Shown here: piece by piece, positions 48,001-63,000 of the stretch
How the letters are laid out: each line of letters starts with the position of its first letter
Numbering within the stretch: the stretch's first letter is position 1
Assembly (NCBI RefSeq): GCF_027942865.1
Contig: NC_134513.1
Coordinates: 33,473,429-33,537,428, forward strand
Direction of reading: 5' to 3'
DNA: 64,000 nt
Source: Odontesthes bonariensis
Lineage: Eukaryota; Chordata; Actinopteri; Atheriniformes; Atherinopsidae
Position numbers and translations under genes: made by a program
The notes under the pieces: model-generated
Seen by the model: only the letters and a program-made list of their open reading frames with translations
Database searches by the model: none
Told to the model about the DNA's origin: nothing

Positions 48001-51000
48001 TCCTGCACTTTACCGTCCGTCTCTGCTGAACTTATCGTCTGTCAGTTTTGTCCTAAACTGGAGATGGAGTAAATAATGACCCTCGTGCACTTCAGTTGGA
48101 ATTAAATCTCTGACTGCTGAAGTCTCATCTGAATAGGGCTGAAGTCTGAGTTTTAAAACGAATAAAGTTCAAGGCTGCTCACTCCATATAAGGTGTTTGT
48201 GTGACGAGACTGGGTGTATTTAACCGAGTGTATTTCAGACAGATTTGTTCTCTACCTGCTGTGTTATTGCTGTAATTACCTGTTTACACCCAGTGTTGGA
48301 CACACAGCTGCACTGTGTTTAATCACTGTTTTGAGCAGTCTGCAGAGTCGGAATGTGATGACGCTGCGTTGATCCATGAGACAACATAACACGAAGAACT
48401 AGAGTGCTCATCCAAAAACGTAAACATCAGATTAGATGAGTTAATCAGCCTTTAGTGTCCTGTTGAGCTAAAAACTACATTTCCCACAATCAACACCACG
48501 TTCTGTTGTAATTTTAAGTGTTCATTCTCAGTGTTTTCAGGTTTTATGATGCTGCTAAAATGGAAATTCCACTCGCATCATCTCCTTTTAGGATGAATAA
48601 ATATTGTAAAACCACTCAGTTTACATGCTTGTTTTCAAGTTTGTTTTTCCAATTTCATTTGACCAAACAATCCGGTTAGTGTAGTTTTCTGGTTTGTTTT
48701 TGTGTTGTGGCTGAAATGAATTTTAATGTTATTTTGAGGGGGTTTGCTTGAAATAGGGAACATTTCTCCAGCTTATGGAAGCCGTACAGACTTGTGGTGT
48801 TTTTAGCTCCGGTCACACTGAAATCATGTCTTAAATATTTTCTGACTTTTGAAAACTGAACGTAGTAGATCTGATTATTTCAAAGTGGGGTGGCTTGTAA
48901 ATGCCACATTTTGAGAATTACAAAATCTAAATCTAAAACATTCTTTAAGTACACATGATTCAAACTTATCCCACAGAACTGAAGGTAAAATGATGAAAAT
49001 GAACTCTTCGGAAAAGCCATTTATTTTATTTTTTTTTTATGGGAAGAGGGGGTGAAATGAGGGTTTTTCCTTTATGGACAAAGAAGAGAATGCCGTTTTG
49101 ATTATTTTGATCAGTTGATGGACACTTATTTGTGTAGTGGAGTTTTTGAAGCGTATTCATAGCTGTGTAGCTCTTGACATCCAAACATTATCACTAAGGA
49201 GTGCAGTCTGAAAATTATGAACCTCAATTAAATTTTGCCACTCATGCTAATTTTGAACTACTTGACAATCTTATGAGCTTTTTAGGGTTAATGAAACTTG
49301 TTTATGTGATCGTTAAAGCAGATAATTTAATCTTATGAGCCACGCAGCCTTTTTCTGCAAAATTTAAAGGTGTTATCTTTTCCATGACGTTGGTGTGGAG
49401 GAAACGGCCACTTCCGGTTGCAGTCTCAGACTTATTCACAACATTACAAAGGAAAAAACCTGTAAATTATTCCGGAATTGCTGCCAAACTTTAGAAATGA
49501 TTCACGTCTTTGTTGTTTCAGCCCTGCTTCTGTTGCTGAGGGCCTTGAGCGGTTGAGCTGTTCAAATGTACATGCTGCAAAACAGAAGTGAGGGCTTACA
49601 GTTTGTGGGTGGCCACGAAGAGGGAAAATCAGAGGAAATCTTTGTTTGATGTTTACACTGGAATCTCCATTTCCTGTTTACTGTGTTGTGGTGTATAGTT
49701 ATGATGCTTTGGATGCTAATGTTAATTTAATGCCATGTTAACAGTGTTGTTGTGCTACTTCTGCGCAGACTCTTTGATGAATGTCCTCTAAATTTTCGTC
49801 CTTCAGAGGATTAATTGCTTCCAACTGTGCTCATTTCACAACTTTTCTTTGGAGGTTTAAGGATAACTTTTAAAAGTTGTTTTAAAGGACAGGTGTGGAG
49901 AAAAAAATGGGTTTTTCTTGCTGCATTTCCCTGTCAAAATTACTCTTGAAACTGATAGCGTTCAGTTGTCTCAGTTGCCATAAACTAAACTAAACTAAAC
50001 TGAACAAACCTGTCCATTACTTGAAGGGAAAATACCAAACATGCTTGTCATAACGACCGCTGTTACTTCACACTGGGGCAATGCGGTCCTGAGTTCACTT
50101 TAAATACCACGTTTGAGAAAGTTTGAAGATGGTGTGCCTTCTCACAGTTGAGTCTGCGGCGCCGCATCATGGTGCTGACACATTGTGGGTGTGGTGGGGA
50201 GTCATTTCCATTGCAAAAGAATGTTGAGCAAGAACCAGCTTGCTCACTTAACTTTCCCATGACGCACTTGGAGCGTAACTATGCGAAACATGCCATTGTG
50301 GATCATGTGGAGTAGAAATGCGGGGTTAAAGTCAGGTCAATATTTTTATTTTTAAAAAAGGTGTCTTGTAAAGAAGCACTGATTATTTTAGATGATCATC
50401 ATGTAACTTAATATCATGATTTTAGTCATCCAGGATTGATCAGAGAAATATAATCTGGTGCCTGTGATTTTTGTGGTGCGGTTTACTTTACTGCCTCCAA
50501 TTTAAGGAGGAGGGGGGGGGGGGGTTTGAGGACCCTGTCATGTCATCATTCAAAGGTGGTAGAAATGCTAGAGAGGGGTCAACCACAAAGATGATATGTT
50601 AAGGAGGTGTATGTTAAGCTTAAATTTAATATACTTTTGCAAATGGGACACTTTTTACCCTGCTCTGTCACCATTGTAAATGATACTGAATTTTTTTTTT
50701 ATTTTGGAATTGGGCCTAAAGATTAAGATCAGATTGATCACAGACGTGATCCAGACACCACTGGTGGTGCAGCAGTGAGCTGGTCCTGATCCCTGAATGG
50801 TTGCATCAGTCTGGCACTGAACTGACTGAGAAATACTTTTAAATTGATAGCAGTGAAACTGCACAGTCGGTTTATTCTCGTCATCAGTCAGCTGATGATG
50901 AGCAGCAGAAAAGAAAACAGCTGCTTACTTCATGATGGTCTCTGTGTACCACCAGCTCACCAAAACGGTTTGCAATGAAAATGCGGGTGGCCTGCTAATC

Positions 51001-54000
51001 TAATTTTCTGAAGCATCTTCAATCAGTGTTTACTGGCATGTTTGGCAGATCACTCTTTGTGTCATGTGACTTAATTTGGGGGTTTTGCATCACACTGTTG
51101 CCTGGGGCAGTTGACATCTGCATAGAAAACTGCACGCTCTTCCTTATGCCTTTTTAAGTGAGTTTAACACTTCTCAGGATTCCTAAAACTCCTCTTGTTC
51201 CAGTAACTTTCCATGAGCTGCAAATGTAGAGTATCCACATAAAGGAGGAGCCTCTTCATGTTAGATCTAATCCGATAAACCCATATTTACATTTTGTAGA
51301 TCTTGAAATTCCTCCTGCATCTGAGTTGAGTCTACACTAGTCCCATTCACATTTGGTGCCAAAGCAGGTCCTGGGTGATCCAGTTAAAACTGATCTAAAT
51401 ACATGTTCACACCTGCTTTTGAAATGAGTCCTCAAGGGTGCTGAGTGACCTTTGAGGACACCCAGGACTACGCCAGTGTCATAAACTAGTTTTGCTAAGG
51501 AAATCGGTGTATTTGTGCTGATGAAGATTAAATCTGTACCTTTTTTTTTTTGTTTTTTTTTGTATCTGAGAGGGCAGGATTCAGCAGCCAGTAATCCAGA
51601 AAAAGGACTTTTGATGGAATACGTTACCATAGGATAAGTCCTTATTCAAGCAATGTTTTTCAGACCATAATACCTTCACCAAATAGGTGAATGAAAGTAC
51701 TAGAAAGCCCTGACTGAATGCAGGAACATTTCTAGGCAAGGCAAGGCATCTTTATTTATATAGCGCATTTCATACCACAGGCAACTCAATGTGCTTTACA
51801 TAAAGGCAAGGCATTTAAAAGATAAAAATTAAAACGCAGTTAAAAGCAATCAAAGAAGAGGGGGAAAAATAAAAATATAAAAAATAATCATTAATTAATT
51901 AATTTAAAAGTGAAGAGTGCAGATAAAATACTTTCAGGTGTCATTTGCACAGCTAAATAGAACTGTTTTCAGCCTGGATTTAAACATTGTCAGAGTTGAG
52001 GCCTGTCTCACATCTTCTGGAAGACTGTTCCAGATTTTAGGAGCATAAAACTGAAACGCAGCCTCACCTTGTTTAGTCCTGACTCTGGACACCAGCAGGA
52101 GACCCCTCCCTGAGGTTCTCAGTCTGAGTTGGTTCATATGGCTCTAACATGTCAGAGATGTACTTTGGTGCTTGACCATGAAGAGACTTGTACATGAGCA
52201 GAGCTGTTTTAAAGTCTATTCCCTGAGCGACAGGAAGCCAGTGCAGAGACCTGAGCACTGGACTAATATGGTCGTATTTCCTGGTTCTAGTCAGGACTCG
52301 AGCAGCAGCATTCTACTTGAAGGCACCAGTGTTCGGAGTGGAACTTTAACTTAGGCTGCGGCTACACGGAAACGTTTTTCACTGTAAACGATACTTTTTC
52401 TTATCGTTTCGCTGTTGCGGCCACACGGAGCCGGCGTTCCCACTACCCCAAAACGATAGTTTTTGAAAACGGGTTCCAGAGTGGGAAAGTTTGAAAACGG
52501 CCTCGTTTCGTTTCCATTGTTACAGCTAAAACGTTTTTGCGTCAGTCACACGTTGACGCTGTGAGCCAATTTTAACACTTCTCTATTGTCTCACAGCGTG
52601 GCGTGACACAGCGGCGTGTGTATTGCATCGTTTCATCCGTTCTCGTCTGGACAGCAGCGCGTTTCCGTGTGGTCGCAAGAATTTTCGTACCCGTTTTCAA
52701 AAAAAAACTCGTTTCGTTTTCGTGTAGCCGTAGCCTTAATTCTACCACTTAACAGTTGGGTGTGTGTCTCCACCCCTCCACCCCCTCCCAACTCCAACTC
52801 CAAATGTGGACTTTTTTTTGCCAGTTAAATGTGACGTAATACTCAAAATTGAACAATTTCATTAAATGCATTAAATGGAGGGGGAAAAATAGAGAAAATC
52901 ACACCTGTGTACATGAGGCATGAGTTTGCATGACTATGTCATTGAGTCACAATGTGGTCTACCACACAGTTTTGCGTATCTCTATTTCGTCCACGTGGGT
53001 CTGTTCCAGGACCTTTCTGCTGCTGCTGGCAAACACCCCAGAACAGAGTGTTTGCAGCAAATTGGTCTAAATTTAAACAGATCAATGAACAGTTAACATT
53101 TAAAACTTGTGAATTATCCATACATCCTCCAGGATTAGGCTTATAATTACTACAATCTAGGGCTCAGGTGAGGAGAGAAACACATTTGTTTTGTAACCTT
53201 TTTTTAAAATGTAGTTAATTGGCTCATTTCACGATGTTCATTATTCATCTATAAAAGAACAAAAGGTTCAATGCCCCTGCCACTAATCCACTAAAGCTTT
53301 GTCTGGAGTGGGTAGACCAGGAAGGAATTCCCTTGCAGGAAGGCGGCAGCGGGAGGAGACTTGTTGGGGTGCACAGGGTTGTGTGTCACAGTCACTCTCT
53401 GTTGCTCAACACAGACGTCGGGATCATCCTGTGTAGGACATGGAAATTATTTAGTTGGCAACAAGGTGTGCTGATGTAAAGTGTTTTTGTGGTTGCTGTG
53501 GAGATTGAGTCATTCAGTGGTTTGTTACTATGGAGGACTCGCAGTAACACTGTTTTTCTACAAATTACTTGATATCAAAGGCTTCACTCATTGCGCATTA
53601 TGAGCTGTTCATTCATTAACCACATGGGTGTGTTACCCTACATGCTTTTATATATCATCACTGTTGAGGGACTGAATTGTTGACCATGTTTTTTTTGGGT
53701 GTGTTTCAGAAAGTTAAACTTCTTCCAGCTGTAGCTTTGTGTATTCTGTTTGAGGAAACCCAGAATGGAGTGTCCTCAAATGTAATACTCTTAGAATGTT
53801 ATTGTCTGAATGCAATGTCAGCTGATTGTTCCCTTGTTTTAGTCCAGACTTGAACTCTTCAGCAGCTGTCGGAGGAACTGCTGTAAAACTTAGTTCAGAC
53901 ATTCTTGACATTCTATCTGGTCTTGTTACAGTACTGTGCAAAAGTCTTGAGCCCCCCCCTCATTTCTTTATTTCCCTTCCAAGCAGCCAGACTTCCTTGT

Positions 54001-57000
54001 AAATACTTTAGGGTGGCCTTGAGCAATAGTTCTTCAGGTCTTACAAAATTTCATTGGACATTGGCTGCTTTTTTACAAATTTCAGCCCAGTCCTTGTAAC
54101 TCACTATTTTTTTTGTTTAAGCCACTTAACACTGATCTATGAATCATTACAGCAGCACTCAAGCAGAAAAAGAATCCTAACTCAAGTGATGAGCCAGTGT
54201 TGTGTCTACACATAACAATTTAGAAAAGAACCAATTTAGTATCTTTAGGAACTAATTTTGTTCCCATTTCTTTAGTTGCGTCTATGAACAATAACAGTTT
54301 GACAGGCAACAAGGTGATTCCCAAAGAGCTGTTAGCTGAAAAGTTGGCATATCTCAGCATGGTGTGCAGTGTGTCCTTAAAACATTTGAGGAAACTGGAC
54401 AAGTGGAGGACAAAGAAGTGTCAGGCCTAAAGAACTATCTACAGCAGATGAACAGGATCTGAAAGTGATGTCCTTAAGAAAGGAAAAAAATCCAGCAAAG
54501 ACCTGACACAGGAGCTGAGAGATGCATCTAGACCTTCAGCTGATCCATCTGCTGTTGGCCCAAGCCTCATCGAAATGGGCTCCATGGAAGGGTGGCTGTC
54601 AAGAAGCCGTTCTTAAGGAAGGGAAACGGGGAGAAAAGGCTGAGCTGTGCCAAAGGACACAAGAAGTGGACTGAAAATCAGTGGCAACAGGTCTGATGGA
54701 GGGATGAATCCTCCCCAGAGCCCGGAGCTCAACATTACTGAAGCAGTGTGGGATCATGTTGACAGAGAACGGAGCAAAAGGCAGCCGACATCCAAAGAAG
54801 AGCTTTGGGATGTCCCTCAAGAAGCCTGGAGAACTATTCCTGAAGACTATTTAAAGAAAGGACAGAAAGCTTGTCTGAGAGGGTTCAGGCTATGTTGGAG
54901 AATAAAGGAGCTCAGAGTAGATATTCACTTTCAGGCACGTTAGAATTGCACAAACTCTGTTTCTGCCTTTTTATATAATGTATTTACATTAGTTTCTTGG
55001 AAATGTGTTCTAAAATGAGGGGTGGCTCAAGACTCTTGCACAGTATTCTATCATCTGTATTTGTCACAGAGCTGCAAGCATGGTTTAAAAAAAAAAAAAA
55101 AAAACTTTGAGCTTAGATTTTTCTGACTACATAGAATTCACAAGTCTGTCTAAAAAGACCCCATGAACTAAACAAGAAACCATTTGTGTTGAAACAAACG
55201 AGTTAAGCTGAACTGCTGTTCAACAGTCGCCCACTGTACCGGCATTCTCTGTGGTGGCGGCATCAGTTCACATGTCTGTAATGCTGTTGCTGTGAGCAGC
55301 ATTTCTATCTCATGTGTGAGAGTGCTCAGTCTGAGTCTAATGCCTGACAGAAAACTGACAACTTTTTTTTTTTTTAAGTGTATACGAGTTGTTTGGAATG
55401 TAGAATGAAATTAGCTGTATAAGTATATGTTGGTGTCATTGAAATCCTAAAAGTCTGAGTTAGATGCATCCCAACATCTCTTTTTGGTTCTTGAAGATCT
55501 TTAACATCTGAGAGGCTTCCTCAGTTCTAATCAGCGGGTCGGGTATTTCGGGATTTTATGATGTAGCTGGGACATCTGAGTTGTTGAGGTCACATGTGAG
55601 TAGCTGACCCACCTGACCTTTGTGTGGGTTGGTTGCAGACATATTTTAGTCGGATGATCCAAAGCATGAATTGTTGTGAAACCGCCAGGGGAGGAGAGTC
55701 GCTGTTCGAAAGTGTTACCTGAAGCTTTTTGTATTTTTCCTGTTTTAAAATAAATGGCTTTTTTTTTTTTTAAGTCTTTTCTCAAACATGTGCCTTCCCT
55801 GTCCAGAAGGTGGACAGTACAGTCCTTAGGAGTGTCCCTTCTCTTTGAGATGTAGGCAGACAACTTGGTCCTGACCAGAGGAGCTGGCTCTCGTGTTTAT
55901 GGCATGTAAAGCATTTGAGTTTTCCTGATTTAAAGGTCTGATAAATGGACTACGACGTCTCTCAGCTTGTTTGGGAGTTTTGTTCTTCAGGAGAACCGGT
56001 TTCTATCAGAGGGTGTAGTGTTTTTTTTGTTTATTTTTTCCTCTCTCCTGGATGCTCTTTTTCTTTCTAGATTTCTTGGCTGACTTTAGAAAAGCCCAGT
56101 TCTTGTATCCACAAGTTTGAAATGTGTCCCCTCAGCCTTTTTTATCGGGACATTCTCATCTCAATGTTTTAGAGTTGGACAGATGCTGGTCTCTGTGTTG
56201 AGGCATCAGTTATACCTCGGGGGGGGGGGGGGCAAGTTGTTTTACACATCCTCCCTTGTGAACTTGATGTCTGCCCACTGAGCTGACAGCAGTGAAGAAC
56301 TCTACTTAAGGTTTCTGATATATCACAAAACAAACCACGACTGTTCCAGCAGTTCAGGGGATTTCTAGCTAAAATTCTGACTACACCACAGTGGTGTCTA
56401 ACTAAATGTGTAACTAAAACTGTCCCATATGTTAAACGGCTCAGCCACAGGTTTGCCACCGGATATTTTTAACGTATGCAAGAATTAAAGCGTGTACACG
56501 TAAAACCTCATGCAGTGACGGTAAAGCTGTGTTTTGTCATGTTGCAGCTGGCAGGTACTGCAGTGCTGGCTGTGGGACTCTGGCTGCGTTTTGACTCCAG
56601 GACCAAAGGACTGTTTGAAGGAGAGGACTCTCCCACGGTCTTCTTCACAGGTAAGGCCTCTACAGTTGCACTCGGGACACAAAACACTTAAATCAAAGAC
56701 ACCTGTGCTGTCCTGCAAGCCCCAGTCCTATGAAAAATGATGCGACAGGATACTTGCCAAAAATTATTTTATTTTCAGCTGCATTATGTCAGACATGTTT
56801 TTTTTTTTTTTTTAAATTGGCTAGTTTTGCTGACATGCACACGTGTATGAATAGAAAAAATCCTACTTCCAGTCCAGCCAACAACACTATGATGCATAAG
56901 TGTTGATATTTATCTTCACAGAAACATACCCACAGTTTATATTTATTTATATATATAAAATCTTTTTTTCCAATGATTTTTATTTTTGTTTCTCATTTTT

Positions 57001-60000
57001 AAGTTGGTAGTAAGAAACTTAGGAGTGACACATTGCTGCTTAAAGGTTCAATGACTGGTTGGTGATCAAACTACAAGACGTTGGGTTTTTTGTTTGCTTT
57101 TGTCAAGACAAACTAACTTCTCAACTAAAGATGAACTTGATAACATTTCTGCAGCAGCATGAACGCACTATTTAAAGGCTGTGGGGAAAAAAATGGAGGA
57201 AGTTGCATTTCACCACAGTTTCGTATTGCGTGCATATCATGAACACATTTTTGACTATGTCGTACACACCTGGCTCCTCTTTACATTTCCTACAAATGTT
57301 GCATTTAAATGGTAGAAGTACAGTCTGCAGCTTCTGTGATATTTACCTTTTTAAAAATGTGGAGGAATTTTAGAACAGTAGCTGGTTTAACCTTGGGCAG
57401 CAGTAAAGTCCTTTCGAGGTTAAACATCAGTATTTGCATTTAGTTTAGTTTTCATCTGGTCTGTGTTGTTGTGAAGTCAAAGTGACAAACAAAGCTTTTT
57501 TTTTTTTTTTTTTTTTCTGGAGCTAATACTTCCTCATCTGCAGCCGTCACTGCCTTATTTTTGCCATCCTCGTTGTCCCTTCACGTCTCGATTAAAACTT
57601 CTAACTGCAGCACAGGTGGAGTTAAACGTCCGACTTGTTGTTTCTGTGCATTTGTTGGCTGTGACCTGATGGACGGAGCTGCAACATGAGCGAACTAATC
57701 GGAGAAGCTGGGCGTACATGGGGCAGCTGAGGCCAGCACCAGTTCACAGAACCCACCACACACAGCCATCATTCTTCACCGCTGCACAGACGCGTCTTTG
57801 TTCGCCGACTTGTGAGTTCTCGGAGAAATCATCACAAAAAGACAGATTCGTTCCCTCCCATTGCTCTTTGTGTTTCGCCTCCATCAAACTGATGAGTGAA
57901 GTGGGCAGTGAGGCGACAGAGGACGGCTTAAAATGACAAACATCTTAATAACAGCTCTGGAGGAAAGAGGCGCTTGGAGGAAGAATGTTTGTGTGGCTGA
58001 TGTGCTGGTGACATCAGTGCTGTGGTTATTGTTTCACATTAATTTCTTTATCCTTTGATTATGACTCACCCAGATGAAAACCAAATCGCGGGACAAAAAC
58101 ATCAATCCATCACCACTTGTTTGTTCACACTCACCACAGGATGATCACATTTGTTTTGTTAAATGATTCCTCACATCAAAAACTCGGACGTCATCAGGAC
58201 TCTGTTGGTAAAGCAGCTGTGACAAGATAAACAAATGACTGGTGTAAATTTACATTCTGTGAGGCAGACGAACGAGACAAAAATTATTTACTGAGCAGCG
58301 CTCGTCTTCATACACTCTGTTCGCCAACATTGGAAACCCTCTGAGATTCTGCTCCCTCTTATTCATGCTGGCGCATCAGGCTTCAGATCAGCTGAGCAGG
58401 GAGCCCACACAAGTCTCCTAAACTCAGTCAAGTTCATGAAACAAGATCAACATTTGCCTCTAGACATATATCGGATAAACATTATGTGGCAGGTGATGTT
58501 GCATGCATAAGAGTAAAAGCCAAACCACACCTGGATCATATAATTTCCAAAATCAGATTTTTAGCAATTTTTTTCCAATCCAAACATGACAAATTGTTAA
58601 AATCAAACAATCTGCCCTGATTGTAATAAACTGTGGACCGGAGTAGGATAAACTTGGAGACATTAGCAGAAGTTCTATAGTCAGCAGCTCTGTACGTACT
58701 CTCTTTGTATCTTCTTTAGTTTTTCTCATGAGCTTTTTTTGCAGATTATTTTATTTTTTTTTAATTTTTTATTTAAAATAAAAAAAAGAAGCTGATTTGG
58801 ATGTTGTGCTGCTGGAATGATTTCTACTTCTAGCTGTGGTACTTCTTACCATGTTATGATGCATAACCATGCCAACAGGAAAGTTGTTTCCACGTGGGAG
58901 TGGTTGGTTGAGATTTCCAAAGCTCAAGCAATGCCTGGAATTGGACCACAAATCCAGAGGTGTTAAAGAGGAGATGTCTAGGAACAAAATGGAGAGAAGG
59001 GATGATGTTTAAATAATTTCTGCCCTTTTTTCATAATGTGAAGTGTGAGATCACTTGGTGGTACAACGGATGAGTTTAAAACCCTAACAAGGATGCAACA
59101 GAAGTATTAGTAAGGCGATATTTCTTTCAACAAAACATGGCATCCGAAGCAATTTTAACACCTGTTACTGAACTTTAAGACTATAAAAGCTGGCAGAGAC
59201 TGCACACAGAGGCAACTGTAAAGGAGAAGGGGTTGCGGTGCTTGTTAACAACAGATGGTGTAATCCTGGATGTGTCACTAAGAAGGAGCATCTCTGCACC
59301 CAAGATGATTAACCATTGGCTTTGAGGTTCTGCCCATGTTGTCTTCCGAGAGAGTTCACCTGGGTTACCTGCCAACAATATGTGAGATAATCTAAGTTGT
59401 TGCCAAGCCACAAAAACACCCCAGTCCTTTCATGGTGATCTCTGAAGAGTTCTATCCACACCTCTTTCTGCCACACTTGAACTTTCTAAATGTTTATCAG
59501 TTGACTTTTTGTTTTGTAGCTTAGCTTTAATAATTATGCTGCAGCAATTTAGTATCCTTCTGGGTTTAATCATTAATTTGAAGACCCAATCAAGGTTAAA
59601 AAAAAAAAAAAAAACAACTCATTATGGTCAAAGCAAAACAAAAAGATTTTAAATCTGAAGGTGTCGTATAGAGGAACATTTTCACTGTCTATGAAATTAA
59701 GTTTCAAAATCATCAGAAAATGAGAAGACTAGGGGCATGTCCATTGAAGACCCTGACATCATTGATCTCAGGTCAGCTCAAATGAACCAAACTTATGGGA
59801 CAGAGTGGAGTCAACCAGGTGAAAAATGTGGCAGGTGTTGGAGGTGATCCTCAACTCTCGATCACAATGGCTCCCCACAATATCAATCCAACAAGCATTT
59901 TATAACCGTAGTTGGACATCAAACTTCAGATTAGGTGTGAGGCCATTAAACCTAAATGCGTTGCTGGTTTTTCCACAAAATTAATCTACAGTACGTGCAC

Positions 60001-63000
60001 ATAGTCCTGTAGCAACCACAATATTTGTGGGTGAACTTGGTGTTTCAATCCAAAGCAGAGATGTGGTTCTCTGAGCTGATATGTTGCCAGATCTGTGGTG
60101 GCTTTGCACTTCACCTTCATTCTTTACAAAATTAACAATTTTGTTTTCAAATTTTTCCCTCTGCAATTTAAGTAACTAGCCCAAGTTCAGCAAATTTAGC
60201 ATACGGGTGGGGTCGGCTTTTGTTCACCTGAAATGGGATCCACTGCATCATACATCCCTGATTTCAGTCCTGCCCTAAAACGCCTTAAAGAAAATCCCAA
60301 AAAGCTGTTTAACAGCCCAACTCTACAATTCAGTTCAGAATTCTCACCCTTTTAATGTTTTCAGTAACTATTGTCGATGCATGTAACACGTTTCCATGCA
60401 AATCTCTGAGTTTGCTTTACTCTGATTTTACTTTACTCATTTCTCTTGTTGTCTGCTGTTTATTAGAGGAGTTTCCAAGCTTCACTCAGACTGCATCCCA
60501 AGCACTGCTCTTCAGATTTATGCCTCTGTAAATAAATATTTGTACATTCTACAGCTCAGCTTAAATCGTTGCACAATTAAATATAGAAGAATACCATGAT
60601 GCTGCCTTCAAAAGCTTAATTTTGTCTTTGAGTTTTGTCATGTCACCACACTCTATGGTTTTCTCTGCTCAGCTCGAGTGGTTGCTTTTCTGTCGGCTCC
60701 AAACCAAAATCCAGACGATCATCATGTTCAGTATTTTCCTCAGTCAGATGTTTATGGGTAAAACTCCAAACCTGTGCCTGCACAGCTGCCACATGATTGA
60801 AGTCTGCAGGTGCTCCTAACTAAATTGCGCAGTTTCTCCATAAATTGTGGTGGGACTGCTGAAACGGTCTCTCATTTCTTGCTAATTGAGATCAGAAAAC
60901 CTCAGCTGTGAGTTCTGGTTGGCTGTTGTGGTAGCCATTAAAAAGGTTGAGTGCAACACTGTCTGTCTTTGAATGAAAATTGGTGTGTAGACTGTGTGTA
61001 GATGATAAACAAAACACTTACATGCACAAATTGATTTGAATCTGCTCCTCTCCACCACTTGGTCTTGAAATTCTCTGAAAGGTGCACAATGTGGCAACTT
61101 TTGTTACAACTCAAATGTTAAATTTTCCATAATTTTGTCAAAAGATGATCATTTTTAGAAGCAGAACAGCAGTTAATTTATCTTCAAAATTGCTCATGAG
61201 TTAATTGTGTGTGTTTTGTGTTGTAGGTGTGTACATCTTGATCGCAGCGGGGGCCCTCATGATGGTTGTGGGATTCTTGGGATGCTGTGGAGCCATCAAA
61301 GAGTCGCCGTGCATGCTGGGACTGGTGAGTCATGCTTTGTTCGGATGTTGCCGCAAACTAGGGCAAAAACTGAACAGCAGCAGCTTTCCTGTGTTAGAGA
61401 GAATGTTGGCCTCACTACTCAAACCTCCAACAGGAGAGAAATCGGACATTAATATTTAACGGAATGTTTTTTTTTTTTTTCTGGGGCTTTTTGGTGGTAT
61501 AAGTAGAAAGCTGAATGCATACTGACACAAACGTGACATGCAGCTGAAGAGTGACCCTCAATTGTTTTCTGGTTTAGTTCTTCCTCTTCCTGCTCCTCAT
61601 CTTCGCTGTGGAAGTGGCCGCTGGTATCTGGGGACTCTCCAACAAGGACACGGTATAACATACACGATTGTTAATCCATTTAATTTGAGGTGATATATCA
61701 GCAGTTGGTTAATGGTTTCCTCATGCCTGCAGGTGGTGGAGGATGTTACAGAGTTTTACAAACAGACTTACGCCAACTGGAAGGACACCAAACAGGAAGC
61801 ACTGAAGGAGACCCTCCGTGTCATCCACTTTGGAGTGAGAACCAGTTTTATCATTTTTTTCTTTCTTTATGAACCTGTCAGCGGGCCATAAAGAAACAAA
61901 AAAACTCAGCAGCACACTTTGAGTTGGTCTTTCTTCTCTGCAGTTGGACTGCTGCGGTCCTACGGGAACAGTGATAGACGCTGCCGATGAGATCTGCCCT
62001 AAAAAGGAGGGGCTGGAGGTCCTCATCACCACGGTAATGCGGATCAGAGACACAAAACACTGTGGTGGAAAGTTTAAAGAATTTTAAATCCAACAACTTT
62101 CCATATGTTGGCTAGGCTACTTTTTCTTATATTATTATCTTTATCTTGTATTGGCTTTGTATGTATCAATTGGACTAATCTGGAATTTAGTGAATAAGAT
62201 TTGTTTGGATTATGATAGTATTACAGTTGATTGGATTCTAATTGGCTTGAATTGGATTGTACGTTTGAAGTGCTTTGAGATGACTTTTCTCTTTTGGAAT
62301 TTGGCGCTATGTGAATAACATTGATTTGAAATATGTATCCATTTTAAAAAAACTGTAATGGTGTGAGAATCTTTCACTAAGAGGACCTGCTACATGTATT
62401 ACTTTGAAGTGCTGTGCATTAAGAAAAATGCCTCAGTATCTGAGTTTTATGACGCCAATAATCCTGAACTTAAAATTTCAGCGTAAAACAAAATGACAAA
62501 GTAAATCCAAAAACCTGAGCAGCTTAAAGTGAAGAACGGAGTTAATTTATTACATGTATTTATGCAGGGAAGCCAGTTGAGAGCAAACTTTCTTTTCATC
62601 TTCAAAAAAGAACTGAAACTTATTGCCTTTTGTACCAGTGAACTCCACCATTTGTACCAGTGTCTGTATTATACGAAAGAGTATTAGGGCCAGGCATAAG
62701 AAAAAATAATAATATTTTGCCTGTCGAGATTAAAGTCGACATGTTGAGAATAAAGTCGAATTTTGGAGAAAAAAGTCAACTCCTCTGGTCCATCATCTAA
62801 TTACTTTATTTTCGACATGTCGACTTTATTCTCGACAGGCAAAATATAAATATTTTGTCTTATGCCTGGCCCTAATACTCTTCCGTAGTATGTATGCTGC
62901 TCGCTCTACTTGGATTAAATTACAAAACTACCTGAACCTTAAGGAGCTGGTTTCACTAAATGAATTTAGGCAAATTTTAAACATATTAGAAGCAGATGTA

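Noticed and set aside
49981..50005. Short tandem TAAAC units
   Set aside because: About four copies only, ordinary low-complexity sequence.
56169..56459. 96-codon minus-strand frame containing a poly-G/poly-P stretch
   Set aside because: It lies in intron 1 next to exon 2 of the CD9-like gene, has no family resemblance and depends on a G-run whose length is unreliable.
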